A stretch of DNA of 64,000 nt from JAAYUD01 sp041907665 (lineage in GTDB: Bacteria > Bacteroidota > Bacteroidia > Bacteroidales > Bacteroidaceae), in NCBI GenBank assembly GCA_041907665.1, contig JAYRGW010000010.1:1-64000 (forward strand), in the 5' to 3' direction. This document shows positions 53,572 through 61,177 of the stretch, one piece after another. The translations under genes and the position numbers were made by a program. The notes under the pieces are model-generated. The model saw only the letters and a list, made by a program, of their open reading frames with translations, made no database searches and was not told where the DNA came from. The first letter of the stretch is position 1, and each line of letters begins with the position of its first letter.

Positions 53572-54588
53572 ATGAATAGCAAAAATTATCAGTTGCCGCT
53601 GCAGGTCGGTGCCAGCGGACTTCTTAGTTTGTCAATGCGGTGGGTGATCGGCTGGACCTACTTCTCCGCATTTTGGCGCAGAGTTGTTTTGGAGAATAAA
53701 CTAGACCCTAACATAGCAGGCTACGTGGGAGAGAAATTCAATCACTTCCTTCCCAATGCACTAGGTATAAAACCCCTTATTGAATATCTGGTAATGAATC
53801 CCCATGATTTGCAACTTGCCATGATTCTGTTTACGATAGTCGAGGCTATTGTAGGTTTGTTTATGATACTCGGATTGTTCACCCGATTAATGAGTGTCGG
53901 TGTGTTTGGACTTGCCTTCGGTATCCTTTTAGGTTCCGGATGGTTGGGCACGACATGCCTTGATGAGTGGCAAATCGGAATTTTAGGATTGGCTGGCGGT
54001 TTCACACTATTCTTAACAGGTAGCGATGTGTATTCGCTCGATCATTATTTTATGCAACGAAAGCGCAAATTCACTTCTACCGGTTGGTTTAGATGGATTG
54101 GTTCCGGTCCATTGCCGTTGAAATATATGAAAACATTTATATTGTCTTTTTCATTATTCATTTTCGGCATAGCCCTATTTACGAATCAATCCTTCCATGG
54201 CGGAGTATGGGGAACTTTGCACAATAAATCAGTTAAGCCCAAAATCGAAATATCCAATGTACGGCTCAACAGTTCCGATCTTACATTCCAAGTGTATCGA
54301 ACGGAAGGTGTAGACGTATACGGATCGTTCTTGATAGGTATACAAATAATCGGCTCGAATGGGCAAATTATCAAATCATGGAATACCGATGAACTTTCAG
54401 CGTTTCCTCTTGGAAGAATAAAAAACAAGTACGTTACGAAAGTAAAACCAGGCAAACATAGTTTGATAATACCTTTGGGCGCAAAAGCCGACCTAGCTAT
54501 CGACATCAAGGGCTTGCATCTTAGCAACAACGATACGTTGAAATTGATAGATATCAGTGGAATAGAATGGACGGCTAAGATACCATGA
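53572..54588 (+). CDS. DoxD-DoxA fusion (thiosulfate:quinone oxidoreductase-like)
   Basis: 338 residues. The N-terminal half (about 15-165) is a DoxD membrane domain with four helices (MRWVIGWTYFSAFWRRVVLE, IVEAIVGLFMILGLFTRL, GTTCLDEWQIGILGLAGGF). After a further membrane helix near 185-205 the C-terminal half resembles DoxA, a soluble periplasmic domain. In Acidianus the separate DoxD and DoxA subunits oxidise thiosulfate to tetrathionate; fused forms are common in Bacteroidota. Translated with the upstream DsrE protein as an operon. Confidence 0.88.
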   Translation: MNSKNYQLPLQVGASGLLSLSMRWVIGWTYFSAFWRRVVLENKLDPNIAGYVGEKFNHFLPNALGIKPLIEYLVMNPHDLQLAMILFTIVEAIVGLFMILGLFTRLMSVGVFGLAFGILLGSGWLGTTCLDEWQIGILGLAGGFTLFLTGSDVYSLDHYFMQRKRKFTSTGWFRWIGSGPLPLKYMKTFILSFSLFIFGIALFTNQSFHGGVWGTLHNKSVKPKIEISNVRLNSSDLTFQVYRTEGVDVYGSFLIGIQIIGSNGQIIKSWNTDELSAFPLGRIKNKYVTKVKPGKHSLIIPLGAKADLAIDIKGLHLSNNDTLKLIDISGIEWTAKIP

Positions 54589-54636
54589 ATTGTGTATTAC
54601 AGGTTTGCAATTTTAAATGTATTTGATCACACAAAA

Positions 54637-54688
54637 GATTTCACCCTTTCGGCTCTTAACCAATATGGAGTCGTGAGGGGGTGAAATC
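54637..54688 (-). terminator. Hairpin terminator between DoxDA and the HigA-like gene
   Basis: Perfect 10-bp arms GATTTCACCC / GGGTGAAATC around a partly paired 32-base interior; the minus strand continues TTTTG. It starts at the stop of the minus-strand HigA-like gene. Confidence 0.6.
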
Positions 54689-54909
54689 TATTCCATAAAA
54701 TCCATCATATTTCCCATCTCTATATTTGGCTCAAGATCTTTGAGACCGATAGGATAATGTTCTTTTTCGTATGCAATAACAATATCAGACATCGTGGATA
54801 ATTCAATTGCATTTTTATCTGTGGCAAACGTTTCATCAGTTACAGTGGGCAAAAGTACCTCCACCCTCTTCAACGCATCCTCATATTGTTTCTTCGTAAT
54901 CTTATTCAT
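54688..54909 (-). CDS. HigA-like N-terminal domain protein (DNA-binding part missing)
   Basis: 73 residues: TKKQYEDALKRVEVLLP, DKNAIELSTMSDIVIAYEKE then HYPIG. This is the N-terminal dimer/toxin-facing segment of HigA-type antitoxins. The Xre helix-turn-helix that normally follows is absent, and no toxin gene adjoins it. The C-terminal 15 residues look random. It may be a degraded antitoxin or a stand-alone regulator of a distant toxin. Confidence 0.65.
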   Translation of the reverse strand: MNKITKKQYEDALKRVEVLLPTVTDETFATDKNAIELSTMSDIVIAYEKEHYPIGLKDLEPNIEMGNMMDFME

Positions 54910-54935
54910 TGCCCATAATAGTTAGAGTTCGGAGA

Positions 54936-55343
54936 TTATACCATCTCCAATTTGAAATATCTTTTTCTGATGATCCATATTCTCAGCAACCAAATGGCGA
55001 AGAAGCCATTGCTTACAATTTCATAAATACCACCCCATGGCGCTGGGATCGTAATGAATCTCTTTATAAGCCACAGAACAAGGTCCAAGTTGAACAGCCA
55101 GTTCCAAAACTTCTCCCGATCGGAGAAAACAACCTTCTTGCATTCTTCATCGCCAATCCGAACGGCAATCGTACTCTCAATAAACTTATAAGCACTTCGT
55201 ACAGTGATCTCATAATTGCCTGCCGGCAATTGTATATTTACAGGCTTACCTTTCATCAGTCCCAGCAGTTGCCCGTCTATAACCAGGTAATGAGGAAGAT
55301 TGACTAGGTGTTTCCGCTTAGAAGATATTGTGAGAAGTGACAT
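54936..55343 (-). CDS. Hypothetical membrane protein with PEGA-like domain
   Basis: 135 residues. Residues 15-70 (LPHYLVIDGQLLGLMKGKPV, LPAGNYEITVRSAYKF) resemble small beta domains of the PEGA or DUF2846 kind; two hydrophobic stretches near 85-125 suggest a membrane hairpin. The function is unknown. It lies 26 bases upstream of the HigA-like gene on the same strand. Confidence 0.6.
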   Translation of the reverse strand: MSLLTISSKRKHLVNLPHYLVIDGQLLGLMKGKPVNIQLPAGNYEITVRSAYKFIESTIAVRIGDEECKKVVFSDREKFWNWLFNLDLVLWLIKRFITIPAPWGGIYEIVSNGFFAIWLLRIWIIRKRYFKLEMV

Positions 55344-55477
55344 TGTTGTTTCTATTTAAAGGATCAATAAATGCTATTTTATTTTGAAAGTTCATCATTT
55401 TAAATTGCCATATTATTTAGATTATCTCTGCGATACCCCTTCGAAAACCGAACGAAGCACCCCAGAGATATAAAAGT

Positions 55478-55684
55478 TTACTTCGTGTGGCACGGATAGC
55501 AACAATAGCAGCAACCGTCTACATCCGAATAATGTTTCCTTGCTTCTTCCAAAGCTTCTTTACAATTAGAAAAAGAACCAAGATAAATACGATTATCTTC
55601 TTCTGGAAGGTAACTACAGGAACCAGTGTGTACCTCATGCTCTCCTGTAGCTTGAGCATGCTTGTTTACATAATAGCGTTCCAT
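55478..55684 (-). CDS. Small Cys-rich hypothetical protein
   Basis: 68 residues, MERYYVNKHAQATGEHEVH, then LGSFSNCKEALEEARKHY and a Cys-rich end CCYCCYPCH. I recognise the general pattern as a widespread small protein whose Cys pairs may bind zinc; no function is known. It stands alone. Confidence 0.7.
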   Translation of the reverse strand: MERYYVNKHAQATGEHEVHTGSCSYLPEEDNRIYLGSFSNCKEALEEARKHYSDVDGCCYCCYPCHTK

Positions 55685-55784
55685 AACTATTAAATTTAAG
55701 TTTCAGCCATCTAGTTATTTTGTTCTCATTCGGCTGGGAGATGAGGATATATATACCTAAATTCTCCAAAAGAAACAGGAGTAC

Positions 55785-56303
55785 CTAAGAATGAGTACCA
55801 AATATTGCATCTTTCCATTGTCCCAATATATAAAATGAATTAGCTTGGTTACTGGGGCTGGTAGACTGTAATTTTATGCATTCGACCGGTACCTTTATAT
55901 CCATATCTTGATAATACTGATATGCTTTCTCCCCATTGAAAAGAATCTTTTTAATATGTGGATGCTCTTTAAGAAATTTTTCTATATCATTGAATATAGG
56001 ATTTTGTATATTGCTATCTTTATTGCCTTCTCTCTCACAGGATTCTATGATGTCCCATAAAGCTATTTTATTTTGTAATAGCAATTGACATCTTTTTTCG
56101 TAACTTTGTTCTTCATATGCTTCTTTAAACATAGGCCAATCCTTATCACATATTCGAAACATAATATCCCAAAATAAGTTATCTACATTTTTGTAATACT
56201 CATTACTCTTAATCGAGTCTTCTCCAGGCATTGTTCCTAATATTAGGATTTCACTATCTCTGTTTTCGATAGGGGGCATAGATCTTTTTATTTTTTCCAT
56301 CAT
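55785..56303 (-). CDS. DNA-deoxyinosine glycosylase (uracil-DNA glycosylase family 6)
   Basis: 172 residues. Excises hypoxanthine (from deaminated adenine), and possibly other bases, from DNA. Family-6 features: motif 1 region LILGTMPGEDSIKSNEYYKN with NLFWDIM, the central LWDIIESCEREGNKDS, FNGEKAYQYY, and the final LQSTSPSNQ. The start follows MMEKIKRSMPPIENRDSE. Third in line downstream of an ion channel and a nuclease-like protein on the same strand, 95 bases after the latter. Confidence 0.85.
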   Translation of the reverse strand: MMEKIKRSMPPIENRDSEILILGTMPGEDSIKSNEYYKNVDNLFWDIMFRICDKDWPMFKEAYEEQSYEKRCQLLLQNKIALWDIIESCEREGNKDSNIQNPIFNDIEKFLKEHPHIKKILFNGEKAYQYYQDMDIKVPVECIKLQSTSPSNQANSFYILGQWKDAIFGTHS

Positions 56304-56398
56304 TATAGTTGATTTTAAAGGTTTATTGTTTTACAATACTCGTAACAATTTTCTAAAATATAAAAACGGGTGAATAACCAAAGTAAATATCATTCTTT

Positions 56399-57481
56399 TC
56401 ATTCTACATATAATTTAGCCTTTTCGACCAACTTATCCGAAAAGTTATATATATCATCTAGAGAATTTAACTTATATCGTTCTTCTTTTTTGTTTTCATC
56501 ACGAAACGCTATTCGCAGGTTATTTTCATTATTAAAATAAAGTCTGCAAATATTTTTCCATGTATTATCTATATTTATAGCAAAATAATCGATGCTATCT
56601 TTATATATAATTCTTTCGACGGGAATTATTGTTCGTATTATTGATTTAACGATATAGAATCCGTTTAATTCTATTTCAGTAGTTACAATACGGCTATCTC
56701 TATTTAAATAATCATCATCTTGGTTTTCTTCTTGATTGCTTTGTTGTGTATCTTTAGGTATTTCCGAATTATCCTCTTTGATAGCGGCCTTTAATCTATC
56801 TGAGATTAAATCGTTTATACATGAATTAATAGACCTCTTTACTAAATCTGTAAATTGATCTAATATACTTTGAGTAAACATGCCATCATAAACTTGTTTG
56901 CCGAAGTATTTAACAAAATCAGGAGAAGGATTTGCAAATTCATTAATTATTACCGCCCTCAATTCCCCTGTGTATTTCAATTCGTTTGCTGAACTTAAAA
57001 TAGTATCAATATCAAAATAGGATTTATGGAACTTCTTTAATTCCTCTATTTGATTATCTTTAATATCAAGTAGATTAACTTCTAAAAATGGTTTATTATC
57101 CATTTTGTTAGGTTCGGCTAAGTCCGTATAAAATCTATATACAATTCCATTTGTCAATATACCAAATTTAGCGTTAGATACATTGAAATACCGTAACAAC
57201 TGGTTATCATGCAAATTCAAGTCTTGCTGCCAATGTTTACATTCCATTAAAATGATAGGCTGACCGTCCTTCAAAATAGCATAATCAATCTTTTCTCCTT
57301 TTTTTATACCGATATCGCATGTCATTTCGGGTAATACTTCGAGGGGATTAAACACATCGTAACCTAATGCCTGAATAAATGGCATTATTAAAGCATTCTT
57401 AGTGGCTTCTTCGGTAGGTAAATTGTCTTTTAACTTTTCTATTCTACCAGAAATTTGTAGTATTAAATCTTTAAAGTCCAT
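56399..57481 (-). CDS. HsdR_N-type PD-(D/E)XK protein
   Basis: 360 residues. The N-terminal 180 residues match the type I restriction HsdR N-terminal nuclease fold: FIQALGYDVFNPLEV, then KIDYAILKDGQPIILMECKH, which supplies the catalytic Asp and E-x-K of the PD-(D/E)XK signature. The motor domains of HsdR are absent. A Gln/Asn/Asp-rich linker (about 245-265) leads to a C-terminal domain (EIELNGFYIVKSIIR, NICRLYFNN). Such stand-alone proteins are suspected defence or repair nucleases. It is 25 bases downstream of an ion channel gene. Confidence 0.85.
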   Translation of the reverse strand: MDFKDLILQISGRIEKLKDNLPTEEATKNALIMPFIQALGYDVFNPLEVLPEMTCDIGIKKGEKIDYAILKDGQPIILMECKHWQQDLNLHDNQLLRYFNVSNAKFGILTNGIVYRFYTDLAEPNKMDNKPFLEVNLLDIKDNQIEELKKFHKSYFDIDTILSSANELKYTGELRAVIINEFANPSPDFVKYFGKQVYDGMFTQSILDQFTDLVKRSINSCINDLISDRLKAAIKEDNSEIPKDTQQSNQEENQDDDYLNRDSRIVTTEIELNGFYIVKSIIRTIIPVERIIYKDSIDYFAINIDNTWKNICRLYFNNENNLRIAFRDENKKEERYKLNSLDDIYNFSDKLVEKAKLYVE

Positions 57482-57506
57482 GATGTTATTATTTTAGGTT
57501 TAAATA

Positions 57507-58178
57507 TTAAGTGTCATTTTCTTTTTTGTGTTTTGATTCTTCATCATTTTTTGCACCAACAAATACAGATGCTATATATGCAGTGAATGCCCCAAACAAA
57601 GCTACCCCAGAAGCATTAAGCAAGATTCCTATTATTCTACCCATGTATGTAACAGGAAATTTATCACCATAATTGTATGTCGTTAATGTAGCAATTGTCC
57701 ACCATATCGCATCATCCACAGTTTTTATATTACTTTTTGGATCAGTTTCTACTGATAATATGGCTATAGAAGATAAGATAGTTAACAGTATTGATATAAT
57801 GAATAAAGACATCATCGTTCCTTTTATCTTGCTCTTAAATATATATTTCATTAAAATTTTAGTGGATCTGAATGCTCTTAATATACGTAGTAATCGTATA
57901 AGTTTAAATAGTCTGCCAACTCGCATGAATCCAAATGAAGGTATGCTTGATATTAAATCAATCCAACCCCATTTCATAAATTTCAGCTTGTTTTCAGCTT
58001 TACAAAAATCAACTATAAAATCAACAAGAAATACAATACAGATACAATCATCAATAATATCAAGTAATAGCATTGTCTGTTCTGGTATTTTAAATATAGC
58101 AGTGAATACCAAAACAAATAATACATAAATAGATAAAACTATTATGATCAAATCAAAGAAGTGTAATCTATTATTCAT
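57507..58178 (-). CDS. Voltage-gated-type ion channel
   Basis: 223 residues with six membrane segments. S4 carries regularly spaced Arg/Lys residues (RVGRLFKLIRLLRILRAFR, about residues 78-96). The pore loop is WWTIATLTTYNYGDKFPVTY; the K+ channel filter is normally TVGYGD, and here it is TYNYGD, so ion selectivity may differ. There is no cytoplasmic ligand domain. It lies upstream of the PD-(D/E)XK protein with a 25-base gap, so the two are probably co-expressed. Confidence 0.85.
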   Translation of the reverse strand: MNNRLHFFDLIIIVLSIYVLFVLVFTAIFKIPEQTMLLLDIIDDCICIVFLVDFIVDFCKAENKLKFMKWGWIDLISSIPSFGFMRVGRLFKLIRLLRILRAFRSTKILMKYIFKSKIKGTMMSLFIISILLTILSSIAILSVETDPKSNIKTVDDAIWWTIATLTTYNYGDKFPVTYMGRIIGILLNASGVALFGAFTAYIASVFVGAKNDEESKHKKENDT

Positions 58179-58258
58179 TATCTTTCTACTATCTTATATT
58201 AACTAAAATTTCGTGCAGTGTAATATGGATTTTAAGGAACAAAACAAGTACATCACTT

Positions 58259-58328
58259 CATTCACAATGTGCCGATAAAGATACGAATGCCAAAGTTATT
58301 AATTATGAAAATTAAAAACAAATTAAAT
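58259..58328. repeat. Dispersed repeat, family D, copy 2
   Basis: Same block order as 38816-38884: CATTCACAAT, CCGATAAAGATACGAATG, AAAGTTATTAATTATGA, AAAACAAATTAA. Confidence 0.75.
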
Positions 58329-58443
58329 TTGAGGAATTTTTATTAAGAAAATGGACTTACAAAAGGAGTCGAAATAAATTCAAGCGCTCGATACAAAATG
58401 TATATAATGATGCGATCTACAAATCAAATAGTAATGCTGCTCC

Positions 58444-58530
58444 GTTGTCGTATGTTAGTTTTCTCGGTGACGTCCTTATGTTTTCGGAAAAACTAACATA
58501 CGACAACATTTTTAGGAGCATACGACATTT
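58444..58530. repeat. Dispersed palindromic repeat, family A, copy 3
   Basis: The 20-base arms at 58444-58463 and 58488-58507 differ by one base; the loop has GACGTCCTTATG and the tail ATTTTTAGG is kept. Family B follows after 85 bases, compared with 790 bases in the 2-kb copy. Confidence 0.85.
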
Positions 58531-58614
58531 CGGATGGTAAATGAATGCCTATTTTAGATGAAAATACAGTACAAATACAATTGGTTCAATATCTCTATAA
58601 AAACACTATTTCTA

Positions 58615-58801
58615 ACCTTTGTCACTCCGGTATGACACCATTACGCACTGCCTCACAGCAGGTTAACAATACACCATATACAACGCCAGCAGAAATGGAT
58701 CCAAAAATCGAGTCAAGAGCATATTCAAGGAACGTTATTTCCGGTAGGGATCTATTTAGAATCATTCTAAATGATAGCCTACAGATATATTAGAGACCGA
58801 T
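58615..58801. repeat. Dispersed 187-base repeat, family B, copy 2
   Basis: Full-length partner of 2888-3074. The small hairpin here reads ATTTAGAA-TCA-TTCTAAAT, one pair longer than in copy 1. An 82-codon frame across it is not shared with copy 1. Confidence 0.8.
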
Positions 58802-59051
58802 TTTCATATATACGAAGCATTCTAGCCTTTTGAGTAAGCAATTCGTTTTTCAAGACATTTTTTAAATCTATCGCTATCGCCATCGATGCCTTCTCAAATT
58901 CCTTTCGTACAGCTTCGAGCGTCATTGTTGTCACATGTTATCCCCCTACCTATCACTTAGCCTTCAGATTTTGCAAGTGAGCCAATCGGCAACATCTGCA
59001 TTTGTCAACCGTCTCAGGGCTCAATATATACAACACACTGATACACAGTTA

Positions 59052-59140
59052 GAAATTCATAATGAGAAAAATAAATTTTCATAACTATGAATTTTCATTT
59101 TCATAATGACAAACTTTTATTTTCGTCCTTATGATTTTTT
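59052..59140. repeat. Imperfect inverted repeat, family E, copy 2
   Basis: Left arm AAATTCATAATGAGAAAAAT and right arm ATTTTCGTCCTTATGATTTT pair with a few mismatches, and several TTTTCATAA words lie between. Related to 2511-2574. Confidence 0.6.
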
Positions 59141-59227
59141 TGCGGATAAGGATAATACTCACACGGCGGAATAAGAGAGGAGAAAGAAGGCACTTTATTT
59201 TAGATGCGATTTGTTACGATGTTTTAC

Positions 59228-59393
59228 TTTGCATCGGGGTGCTCGGGGTGCATTTCCTTAGAGACTTTTTCTTTTTTTTGCGTTGTAAATATTTAGTACT
59301 ATCATTATGATAGTACTGTATTATCCTTTATCTTTACAACAAAAAAAGTTATAATTTCCTATAGAAAAACGACCCCGAGCACCCCGATGCAAA
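59228..59393. repeat. Nested inverted repeat, MITE-like
   Basis: Perfect 22-bp outer arms (59228-59249 and 59372-59393, TTTGCATCGGGGTGCTCGGG...), a middle pair TTTTTTTG-GTTGTAAA / TTTACAAC-AAAAAAA, and an inner perfect palindrome AGTACTATCA-TTA-TGATAGTACT at 59295-59317, all centred near 59307-59311. Confidence 0.85.
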
Positions 59394-59745
59394 AGGGAAA
59401 ATCCAAGATTGAATATAGTGCAGGGCCATTTTGCAAAAATGAAGAAAATTCTCTTTTTTCATCCATTTTTCGATTATCTAGGCTTTCACAAAAAGCACTT
59501 TGTTATCAAAACAATCTGTTCGTGCACATAGTGTCAGCCATCAATAGCGATAGCAGAAATAAAGGCAAAATTGAAAAAGGCAAAAAAAGGCCCATTTTTT
59601 CGTTTTTCGAGAAAATGGGCGAGTAAAATGACTTTTTTCGCTAGAATGTCGTCAACTCACTTTCTGTTGCAAAATTTCATCTCTCGCAGGATAAATAGTC
59701 ATTGTACATTTGCTTCGCTTTTCTATCATTTTCATTTCTTGTCAT

Positions 59746-60240
59746 AGATTAAATCTTCATTTCTTTGTATAGACAAAGAAACAGAAGCAAAGAAAACTAC
59801 CGGCGCACGAATTTCACTCCAAATCAAGCGGTCTGGGCTTGAAAATTCATAAACGCTCTCCCGATGGTCGTTTGAACGGTATGAATTTCCTAAACCCATA
59901 CTCGCCCGATTTGTTGAGTGAAAGTTCGTGAAGCCGGAGAGCCTTCGGACTTGGACTTGGATTGGACGTAGTTAGAACTTGTTGGATACTACCCTAATAT
60001 TTGATTAAAAGCATTTGTATTGTCCACTCCGCGTCCAATTTCGGAGGCTCTCCGGCTTCAGCTTTACGTCTCCATGGAGTGCCGAGGATGAAGTCGATAA
60101 ATCCATTTCGTTCAAACGACGAAGGAGAGCGTTAATGGATTTGCGGCTTCAGACCGGTACGGAATGAGACAGGTAAAGATGTGCCGGTGATTCTTTTGCT
60201 TCGTTTTCTGTTCATACAGAAAATGAAGGTTAAAAGATGC
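59746..60240. repeat. About 490-base imperfect palindromic element
   Basis: The first ~190 bases and the reverse complement of the last ~190 bases line up in the same order: CTTCATTT-CTGT/TTGT, GAAGCAAA, ACCGGC-CA, GCTCTCC, GTCGTTTGAACG and GAAGCCGGAGAGCC. The ends are cleaner than the middle. It is GC-richer than its surroundings and stops directly at the AbiEii gene end. Confidence 0.8.
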
Positions 60241-60243
60241 GTG

Positions 60244-61170
60244 TTATTTGTCTTTGGCACTATTCCACTCATTTATGAAATATTTCTTTGCTAAAATTTT
60301 GGCCAAACCAACTTTCTCTTGATCCAAACTTAAGCCACCATAAAGTTGCTTGTCCGAAGTAGAAATTTGCTTTGCCGCATATTCCTTATTATCAATTGTC
60401 GCACGAATTGTCCAGATATCATCATTGACAGAGGTGATTGTAGATTGGTTGACGATCATCTTGCTGTCCGGATATTCCCAGCTGGATGGAAATTCGCTGA
60501 AAAACCTCAATAAGGAAACAGTCTCGTCTTTTAATTTGGTTTTGACAAAGGTCTTTTCTTTGCCTTCTACGAGTTCCCCAATATTGCTCATGATAGCTTT
60601 GGTCGAGAAATGGTGCACAGCATCAGCGCATTTGAGCACATAGTCTTTGAGAGGCATACCCATACGGTATTCAACAATTTCCTGATTAATTGGAGTATGA
60701 TTGCTCAAGAAAAAGTGACAATCATAGACGTCACGCCCTGCTATACCATTTCTGTCGAGCAGTGCACAGAGCTTGTGAGCAAACATGTCAGGCTGCTGCA
60801 TAACCCGAATGTTGATTCCCATCAAGTTCTTGATTTCATAGTGGTTGCCATATTCACGATTGGACACTTCAACCTTTAGTTTATTTTCTCCTTTTCCATA
60901 GTCCAGAACGACAATAGGACCAAAGAACTTTTCTTGTGCATCTTTTATCTGTCCATATTTCCGTGCTATTTTCTGTAGCTTCTCGTATACGGCATGTTGC
61001 TTTGTGCAATCCAAAAGGTTGAAGTCCAGATCTACCGAAAATCGTGACAATTGATAGAAAAACATTAATGATGTACCTCCTTTGAAGGCCAGACAAGATG
61101 ATAATAAAGAATCTGCATAGATATCTTTAAGAATCTGCATCATCAAGAACTTATGCTTGTTTATATCCAT
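60244..61170 (-). CDS. AbiEii-type nucleotidyltransferase toxin
   Basis: 308 residues of the AbiEii/AbiGii family, with the nucleotidyltransferase signature KGGTSLMFFYQLSRFSVDLD (GGT-S and the DxD pair, about residues 31-50) and LCALLDRNGIAGRDVYDCHF. AbiEii is the toxin of type IV toxin-antitoxin/abortive phage-infection systems and acts on tRNA or nucleotides. The antitoxin AbiEi gene lies 7 bases upstream on the same strand. Confidence 0.9.
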   Translation of the reverse strand: MDINKHKFLMMQILKDIYADSLLSSCLAFKGGTSLMFFYQLSRFSVDLDFNLLDCTKQHAVYEKLQKIARKYGQIKDAQEKFFGPIVVLDYGKGENKLKVEVSNREYGNHYEIKNLMGINIRVMQQPDMFAHKLCALLDRNGIAGRDVYDCHFFLSNHTPINQEIVEYRMGMPLKDYVLKCADAVHHFSTKAIMSNIGELVEGKEKTFVKTKLKDETVSLLRFFSEFPSSWEYPDSKMIVNQSTITSVNDDIWTIRATIDNKEYAAKQISTSDKQLYGGLSLDQEKVGLAKILAKKYFINEWNSAKDK

Positions 61171-61177
61171 GATTTTC

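Larger units (their letters stand above)
58179..60243. other. 2-kb gene-free, repeat-dense gap
   Basis: No frame here has coding character. From left: family D copy 2 (58259), family A copy 3 (58444), family B copy 2 (58615), plain sequence to 59050, family E copy 2 (59052), a nested inverted repeat (59228-59393), and a 490-base imperfect palindrome (59746-60240). Confidence 0.7.

Noticed and set aside
58545..58793. An 82-codon frame in the 58.6-kb repeat
   Set aside because: It runs across family B, and the equivalent frame is interrupted in the copy at 2.9 kb, so it is not a conserved protein.
59387..59626. A 79-codon frame starting MQKGKSK
   Set aside because: Its start lies inside the arm of an inverted repeat, its composition is Lys/Ser-rich without motif, and it has no ribosome binding site.
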